In this document: positions 16,824 through 21,414 of the stretch, piece by piece
Numbering within the stretch: the first letter of the stretch is position 1
Layout of the letters: each line of letters opens with the position of its first letter
DNA from: Candidatus Cardinium sp. cBcalN2
GTDB lineage: Bacteria > Bacteroidota > Bacteroidia > Cytophagales > Amoebophilaceae
Assembly: GCF_022810445.1 (NCBI RefSeq)
Contig: NZ_JAACGD010000088.1
Span: 1 to 21,414 of the forward strand
Length of the DNA stretch: 21,414 bases
Reading direction: 5' to 3'
The notes under the pieces: model-generated
Told to the model about the DNA's origin: nothing
What the model saw: only the letters and a program-made list of their open reading frames with translations
The model's database searches: none
Translations under genes and position numbers: made by a program

Positions 16824-16839
16824 TTAGCATTTATGCTAA
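16824..16839. promoter_or_regulatory. Operator-like perfect palindrome upstream of the effector locus
   Basis: TTAGCAT, two T bases, then ATGCTAA form perfect 7-bp inverted arms. It ends 9 nt before the TAnnTTTG candidate at 16849. A dyad placed like this could bind a dimeric regulator, but no regulator is known. Confidence 0.35.
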
Positions 16840-16848
16840 CAAAACTAA

Positions 16849-16856
16849 TAATTTTG
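16849..16856 (+). promoter_or_regulatory. Candidate -7 promoter element (TAATTTTG)
   Basis: The octamer fits the Bacteroidota -7 consensus TAnnTTTG. No good TTG/TTTG -33 element lies at the proper distance upstream. If it is used, transcription would start very near the first ATG at 16864, so the effective translation start may lie further downstream. Confidence 0.3.
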
Positions 16857-16857
16857 A

Positions 16858-17352
16858 GTGATTATGATATTAACCAAAGTATATATTCAGCCCTATAGCA
16901 ATACTAGCCCCAAAAAAGCAAAAACGCCCCTTGTAAAAAGTTGCGATCAGAAAGTCCGTCTTACAGTTGAACGCATACTAACCACACTATTATGGATGTT
17001 TTCTGGATTTACTTTGGTAGCTATACATGCCTGTAGTGGTCCTAACCTAAAATTACCTTCACGCATGGTACGTCGTGTGCCCGGCCTATTCAATCCAGAA
17101 ATAAATCATCAAGCAGGTTCCAATAACCCTAGTCAATCGCGTAAGCGATCTAGGTTAGATGGATCATCTTGTAGTTCACAAGAGGAGGAATATCCACAGC
17201 ATAAAAGAAGAAAACTAAAAATATCTAGTAGTGGCCATCCACCTGTTTCTATTCTCAACAACGAGGCTAACCCTATTAAAAAATCATTAGATATAATAAA
17301 TGAGCCTAAAAGACCTACTAAACGTAGATTAGAGCCAACATCATATTTATAA
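16858..17352 (+). CDS. Leader ORF with hydrophobic segment and NLS-like basic clusters; probable N-terminal part of the TALE-like SET protein
   Basis: I do not recognise a family. The 164-codon frame (GTG 16858, first ATG 16864) has a hydrophobic stretch at about residues 41-58, ending at C59 (LVAIHACSG). That could be an export signal or an imperfect lipobox. Three basic clusters follow: RKRSR at 95-99, KRRKLK at 116-121 and KRPTKRR at 151-157. The first two are spaced like a bipartite nuclear localisation signal. Residues 21-31 are encoded by a copy of the intergenic repeat module, so the true start may be downstream. The frame ends in TAA at 17350-17352, but the same frame stays open without another stop into the large SET protein. 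The two are therefore probably one gene interrupted by a nonsense codon, or two coupled genes. Confidence 0.5.
   Translation: MIMILTKVYIQPYSNTSPKKAKTPLVKSCDQKVRLTVERILTTLLWMFSGFTLVAIHACSGPNLKLPSRMVRRVPGLFNPEINHQAGSNNPSQSRKRSRLDGSSCSSQEEEYPQHKRRKLKISSSGHPPVSILNNEANPIKKSLDIINEPKRPTKRRLEPTSYL
16919..16950 (+). repeat. Repeat-end module inside the leader ORF
   Basis: It carries AAAACGCCCCTTGTAAAAAG then TTGCGATCAG, the same module as at 277-310 and, inverted, 582-613 and 15378-15411. Here it lies in frame within the leader ORF. Confidence 0.65.
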
Positions 17353-17400
17353 GGGCAAAGTCTATCAATTAAAATAAGAAAAATTCCATTAAACAAGCAT

Positions 17401-20400
17401 GTGAACTTAGTTCATATCAAAAACAACCTTACACAAACGGTATTACGTCGCCTACCTGATACAGTTTTTTTTAAATCATTAAAATTGAAAATAAATAATG
17501 ATCCAACCAGCCCATTGGCTCAAGCCATCATAGAAAAATTGGATGCCTTACATCAATTAAAAATACCGTATAGTTTTTTTAGTAGCATGTTAAAGACATG
17601 TAATGACCTAGATCCTTGTAATGATTTACTCAATAAGCTTTTAGACAAGTGTGATAAGTCGGGATATTCAATAGAAGCTAAATTGCAGAAGGCACTAAAA
17701 AATAATATTCAGCTTAGTAATATATCTGGTATACTACATGGTTACGGGCCTAAAGCAGCTCAAGAATATGAAGCACTAATCAATAAGCTGACCGAGCAAA
17801 AGACCTTGGAGCAACTTAAAGAATTAGAAAAACTGGGTTTTACAGTCAGTAATCTATCCAGTATGTTAGGTCACTGTGCTCATCGAGCAGCCAAAGCATC
17901 TCAAGACTTACAAAACTTAATAAATAAGATAAGAGATAATAGCATGTTGCATAAACTCAATCAGTTAAAAGCAATAGGTTTTAAAATCAGCAATCTATCT
18001 AGTATGGTAAGTGGAGCGGGGAATAAAGCAGCTGAAACATATGAAGTATTAATGAATAAGCTAACGGAGGATAAGATATTGGATCAATTTAAAGAATTAA
18101 AAAAACTGGGTTTTGAACCGAGAAATATATCAAGTATGTTACATGGCTGCAGTAATAATGCTGCTATAAGAGTTGAAGATTTAATGAATAAGCTTACTGA
18201 TAACAAGACCCTAAAGAAGGTTAAACAATCACAAAAACTGGGCTTTACGGCCAGCAGTCTATCCAAGATGTTAAGTGGAGCGGGGAATAAAGCAGATAAA
18301 ACAGCTGAAGAATTAATCAATAAGCTAAGTGAAAAAAAAACCTTGAAGAAGCTTAAGGAATTACAAAAACTCGGTTTTACAGTCAGTAATCTATCCAATA
18401 TGTTAACTGGCCGCAGTAATAAATCCGCTAAAGCATATGAAGAAGTCATCAATAAGCTAACGGAAGACAAAATGCTAGCAGGACTTAAAAAATTACAGCA
18501 ACTAGGATTTCTAGCTAGTAATGTAGCGAATATATTAAGTCACTCCGGACATAAAGCAGCTGCAGCATATGAAGCATTCATGAATAAGCTTACTGAGACA
18601 AACACTTTGAAAAAGCTTAAGGAATTACAAAAAATAGGTTTTAAAGCGAGCAATATATCTAGTATGTTACCAAAATGTGGCAATCAAGCAGCTGTACTAG
18701 CTGCCAACTTAGTGCATAAGATGACTGAGAAAAAAGTTTTAGTAAAACTTAAGCAGTTACAAGAATTAGGCTTTAGACCCAGCAATCTATCCAGTATGTT
18801 AAGCGGAGCTGGAAAGCAAGCACCTCAAGCATATGAAGCATTAATTAGCAAGCTAACGGAAAATAAGATTTTTGCACAAGTTAAAGAATTACAAAAACTA
18901 GGATTTAAGCCCAGTAACTTATCCAATATATTACATGGTTGCAATCATAAAGCTGCTATAACAACTGAAAACTTGGTCAATAAGCTTACCGAAGAAAAAA
19001 TGTTGAAGCAGCTTAAAACATTACAAAAAATAGGTGGTTCAATGAGCAATCTATCCAACATGCTAAGTGGAGCTGGTAATAAAGCAACTATAGCCGCTGA
19101 AGCGTTAATAAATAAGTTTACGGAAGATAAAATGTTGCATAAACTTAACGAGTTTAAAAAAACAGGTGGTTCTCTTAGTAATCTATCGTGTATATTATGT
19201 GGCAGGATTAATAAACCAGTGCGAGCGTGTGAAACCCTTATCAATAAGTTAATGGAGAATGAGATGTTAAATAAACTTAATCAGTTAAAAGAAATAGGTT
19301 GTACCATGAGCAATCTATCCAGTATATTATGTGGTGCCGGGAATCAAGCAACTGTAACTACTGAAGGCTTAATCAATAAGCTATCAGAGAAAAAAACGTT
19401 GAAACAACTTAAAAAACTACAAGAATTAGGTTTTACAATCACCTATTTATCTAGTATGTTAAGTGGCGCCGGGAATCAAGCAACTGTAGCCACTGAAAGC
19501 TTAATCAATAAGCTATCAGAAACGGAAACGTTGAATAAGCTTAAGCAGTTAAAAGAAATAGGGTATACACCTAGCCATTTATCCACTATATTATATAAAT
19601 CTGGTAATAAAGCTTATACAACATTTGAGCAACTAATAAATAAGATGACTGACCAGAAAATCCTTACTAAGCTTAAGGAATTAGAAAAAATAGGACTTAC
19701 AAACAGTAGTATAGCAAATATGTTGTATAGATCTAATAACACAGCACCTGAAGCTTTTGAAGCCTTAATCAATAAATTAACGGAGCAAAAAATGTTTAAT
19801 AAGTTTAAGCAATTAAAAGAAATAGGATTGGTACCCAACAATATAGCCAGTATGTTAAGTGGATCTGGTAATAGGGTAGCTGAAGCAACTGAAAAATTCG
19901 TTAAAAAGCTAACAGAAGAGAATAGGTTAAGTAGATTTAATCATGTAAAAAACATAGGATTTTCACCCAGTAATATAGCCAGTATGTTAAACAGATGTGG
20001 TAATAAAGCATATGAAACACTTGAAAAGTTCATCAATAAGCTAATGGAAAAGCAAGTCATCGTTAAGCTTAAGCAATTAAAAGAAATAGGATGGTTACCC
20101 AGCAGTATAGCCAATATGTTGCATACATCTGGTAACAAAGCACCTGAAGCTTTTGAAGCCTTAATCAATAAGCTAACGGAAAAGCAGACGTTCGCTAAGC
20201 TTAATCAGCTAAAAAAAACAGGTTATACATGTAGGGATCTATTCAGTATATTAAGTGGTTGCGGTAATAAAGTATCTGAATCGTTGAGTTATATAATAGA
20301 TCTATTCAATAACAAGCAATATATGAACACTATCAAAAAAGTTACCACTGTTATGTACAGCAAATCAGATGTAATCCAGGAACATGATGAAATGCTAGTT

Positions 20401-21369
20401 AGTAGAAAAGCAAGTGCCGTGTTAAAGCGTCTAGGAGATTTACGCAATCACCAAGCTGTTAGTGATCCAACTCATGATCAAGTATTTAAAAATTTTTTAA
20501 CAAGCTGCTATAGCCACAACAAACATGTAGATAATAGCCTTTTGAAGGTCAAAAAAGTTTCCAATGATGATCCGAGGATCGCCTTGCGTGGTCAAGATAA
20601 AGTGGTAGCCAAACAGCGGATTAATAAAGGTACCATACTAGGTATGTATACGGGTATATTGCTATGCGATGACGACCCTATTGATCATGGAGTTGAAGAG
20701 GCTTATTTAGCCACAAAAAACATTTATGGGGTCAATAAACTAAATAGCTACAGTTTCGCTATTAAACTTGATGGCATTAGCCCACTTTATCTGAGTGCGT
20801 GTGGACGAGGTAATATCTTAATGAAAATTAATGCTCATACAACTTATGAAGGTAAAGATCGTGTAGACAATTCCTCTACACCGAATGTAGAACCATCATT
20901 GCATAGTTGTGATGGGGTTACGCCATTTATATTATTTTATGCCACTCAAGATATTAGCCCTCATAGAGAATTGTTATTTGATTATGGTAAACAATACTGG
21001 TCTAATCATAATAATAATGATAATTTATCTAATCCAGATGCCAAGATCTATAGAACTTTATTAAATAAAAACCAGTATATAACGCAAGTTGAAAGTATAA
21101 GATTTATAAAATTGATAAAAAAATATGACTGTAAATTATATAAGAATTTACTAAAGCATATAGAGGTTCCATTTAATAGGGTTAATCATTTTGCAGGTAA
21201 AGATAGATTAGTAGAATGTAGAAAAATTAATAGGGCTGATAACAATACAATAGATTACCGCATATATAAACTGCCAGGTGAATCGCATTTAGGGGAACGA
21301 TCTCAAGATTATTTTTCAGTTAAATGGAAACCATCCGATAATTTGGATAAATTAGAAAAGTATAGATGA
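17401..21369 (+). CDS. TALE-like 44-residue repeat protein with C-terminal SET methyltransferase domain
   Basis: This 1322-residue frame contains an N-terminal cap (1-53), a degenerate unit (54-101), about 20 tandem repeats (102-984, 44 residues each; one is 47), a linker, a SET domain (about 1055-1202) and an unassigned C-terminal tail. Repeats follow G-[FYLG]-x-x-S-N-[LI]-[SA]-x-[MI]-L, then S-x-x-G-N-K-A-A, then an amphipathic helix around LINKLTE and LKxL. The S-x-x-G-x-K-x-A spacing equals that of TAL-effector repeats, with the variable pair at positions 12-13. The SET domain predicts S-adenosylmethionine-dependent lysine methylation, probably of a host chromatin protein. The GTG start is weak: no ribosome-binding signal is seen and the frame is open upstream to a TAA at 17350. 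Alternatives to TALE-like for the repeats are mTERF-like or armadillo-like solenoids. SET assignment is firm; DNA binding is inferred. Confidence 0.85.
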   Translation: MNLVHIKNNLTQTVLRRLPDTVFFKSLKLKINNDPTSPLAQAIIEKLDALHQLKIPYSFFSSMLKTCNDLDPCNDLLNKLLDKCDKSGYSIEAKLQKALKNNIQLSNISGILHGYGPKAAQEYEALINKLTEQKTLEQLKELEKLGFTVSNLSSMLGHCAHRAAKASQDLQNLINKIRDNSMLHKLNQLKAIGFKISNLSSMVSGAGNKAAETYEVLMNKLTEDKILDQFKELKKLGFEPRNISSMLHGCSNNAAIRVEDLMNKLTDNKTLKKVKQSQKLGFTASSLSKMLSGAGNKADKTAEELINKLSEKKTLKKLKELQKLGFTVSNLSNMLTGRSNKSAKAYEEVINKLTEDKMLAGLKKLQQLGFLASNVANILSHSGHKAAAAYEAFMNKLTETNTLKKLKELQKIGFKASNISSMLPKCGNQAAVLAANLVHKMTEKKVLVKLKQLQELGFRPSNLSSMLSGAGKQAPQAYEALISKLTENKIFAQVKELQKLGFKPSNLSNILHGCNHKAAITTENLVNKLTEEKMLKQLKTLQKIGGSMSNLSNMLSGAGNKATIAAEALINKFTEDKMLHKLNEFKKTGGSLSNLSCILCGRINKPVRACETLINKLMENEMLNKLNQLKEIGCTMSNLSSILCGAGNQATVTTEGLINKLSEKKTLKQLKKLQELGFTITYLSSMLSGAGNQATVATESLINKLSETETLNKLKQLKEIGYTPSHLSTILYKSGNKAYTTFEQLINKMTDQKILTKLKELEKIGLTNSSIANMLYRSNNTAPEAFEALINKLTEQKMFNKFKQLKEIGLVPNNIASMLSGSGNRVAEATEKFVKKLTEENRLSRFNHVKNIGFSPSNIASMLNRCGNKAYETLEKFINKLMEKQVIVKLKQLKEIGWLPSSIANMLHTSGNKAPEAFEALINKLTEKQTFAKLNQLKKTGYTCRDLFSILSGCGNKVSESLSYIIDLFNNKQYMNTIKKVTTVMYSKSDVIQEHDEMLVSRKASAVLKRLGDLRNHQAVSDPTHDQVFKNFLTSCYSHNKHVDNSLLKVKKVSNDDPRIALRGQDKVVAKQRINKGTILGMYTGILLCDDDPIDHGVEEAYLATKNIYGVNKLNSYSFAIKLDGISPLYLSACGRGNILMKINAHTTYEGKDRVDNSSTPNVEPSLHSCDGVTPFILFYATQDISPHRELLFDYGKQYWSNHNNNDNLSNPDAKIYRTLLNKNQYITQVESIRFIKLIKKYDCKLYKNLLKHIEVPFNRVNHFAGKDRLVECRKINRADNNTIDYRIYKLPGESHLGERSQDYFSVKWKPSDNLDKLEKYR
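17704..20352 (+). repeat. Array of ~20 tandem 132-bp coding repeats
   Basis: Units start at residues 102, 146 (47 long), 193 and then every 44 residues (237, 281, ... 897, 941). Strongly conserved positions are G at the start, N5/L6 in helix 1, S11, G14, N15, K16 and A17/A18 in the loop, and the LINKLT and LK-L patterns in the second half. The residue pairs at 12-13 are, in order: GY, HC, GA, GC, GA, GR, HS, KC, GA, GC, GA, GR, GA, GA, KS, RS, GS, RC, TS, GC. The last unit is divergent in its second half, like a terminal half-repeat. Confidence 0.9.
20563..21006 (+). other. SET-type protein lysine methyltransferase domain
   Basis: This is residues about 1055-1202 of the large protein. It opens with RGQDKVVAKQRINKGTILGM followed by YTG, the usual cofactor-binding start. 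The central block is CGRGNILMKINAH (1134-1146), equivalent to the GN-RFxNHSC region, with TPNVEP at 1160-1165. The end is PFILFYATQDISPHRELLFD then YGKQYW, with the catalytic-type Tyr at 1195. The cysteine of the NHSC motif is lacking and a 13-residue insertion lies between NAH and TPN. No cysteine-rich post-SET motif follows. Confidence 0.85.
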
Positions 21370-21414
21370 AGTGATGGACAATAAAAGTAAATATGCTGTA
21401 GTAGTTGATATTTA

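Larger units (their letters stand above)
16101..16857. other. Gene-free, repeat-rich stretch upstream of the effector locus
   Basis: No coding region is supported. It holds the right arm of the 34-bp inverted pair, the large palindrome at 16545-16640, a segment near 16738 related to the 34-bp repeat, and a short palindrome next to the presumed promoter of the plus-strand locus. The rest is AT-rich DNA without recognisable content. Confidence 0.55.

Noticed and set aside
17133..17396. 87-codon antisense frame over the end of the leader ORF
   Set aside because: Hydrophobic low-complexity product, opposite to a frame with clear NLS-like clusters; no supporting signals.
18084..20168. Several antisense open frames under the repeat array
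   Set aside because: They recur with the 132-bp repeat period and are reverse shadows of the coding repeats.
17704..20352. CRISPR-like or minisatellite interpretation of the regular repeats
   Set aside because: The 132-bp periodicity is in frame, maintains a protein pattern and lacks unique spacers, so it is a coding array.
17704..20352. Direct decoding of a DNA target from the 12-13 pairs with the TALE code
   Set aside because: The pairs (GA, GC, KS, RC and others) are not those with known specificities and the unit length differs, so any predicted target would be invented.

Overview
The window looks like a chromosomal segment of an AT-rich, host-associated Bacteroidota, most plausibly an Amoebophilaceae-type endosymbiont (the Amoebophilus/Cardinium group). 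This placement is inferred from protein style, the Bacteroidota-type ribosomal operon, repeat-rich intergenic DNA and eukaryote-like effector genes. I could not run a phylogeny.

Positions 919-14840 (minus strand) hold one compact S10/spc/alpha-type ribosomal cluster. In transcription order it is L3, L4, L23, L2, S19, L22, S3, L16, L29, S17, L14, L24, L5, S14, S8, L6, L18, S5, L30, L15, SecY, IF-1, L36, S13, S11, S4, RNA polymerase alpha and L17. Together these genes supply ribosomal subunits, the Sec channel, initiation factor 1 and the polymerase alpha subunit. S10 (rpsJ), which usually precedes L3, is absent. A candidate Bacteroidota promoter (TTG-N20-TAAATTTG) lies upstream of L3.

Positions 1-918, 14841-15587 and 16101-16857 have no convincing genes. 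They are packed with structured repeats: hairpins, long imperfect palindromes, a 388-bp element with about 65-nt terminal inverted repeats, and a 34-bp inverted pair that brackets a small ankyrin-repeat lipoprotein gene (15588-16100, minus).

Positions 16858-21369 (plus) are the exceptional part. A 1322-residue reading frame carries about 20 tandem repeats of 44 residues, followed by a SET-type lysine methyltransferase domain. The first half of each repeat aligns without gaps to the TAL-effector repeat: S11, two variable residues at 12-13, G14, K16 and A18 fall at the same spacing. Directly upstream, in the same reading frame and separated by a single TAA, is a 164-codon ORF with a hydrophobic leader and three basic clusters resembling nuclear localisation signals. 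Read together, this suggests a secreted, nucleus-directed, TALE-like DNA-binding protein fused to a chromatin-type methyltransferase. The SET call is strong. The TALE-like relationship, DNA binding and nuclear targeting are inferences.
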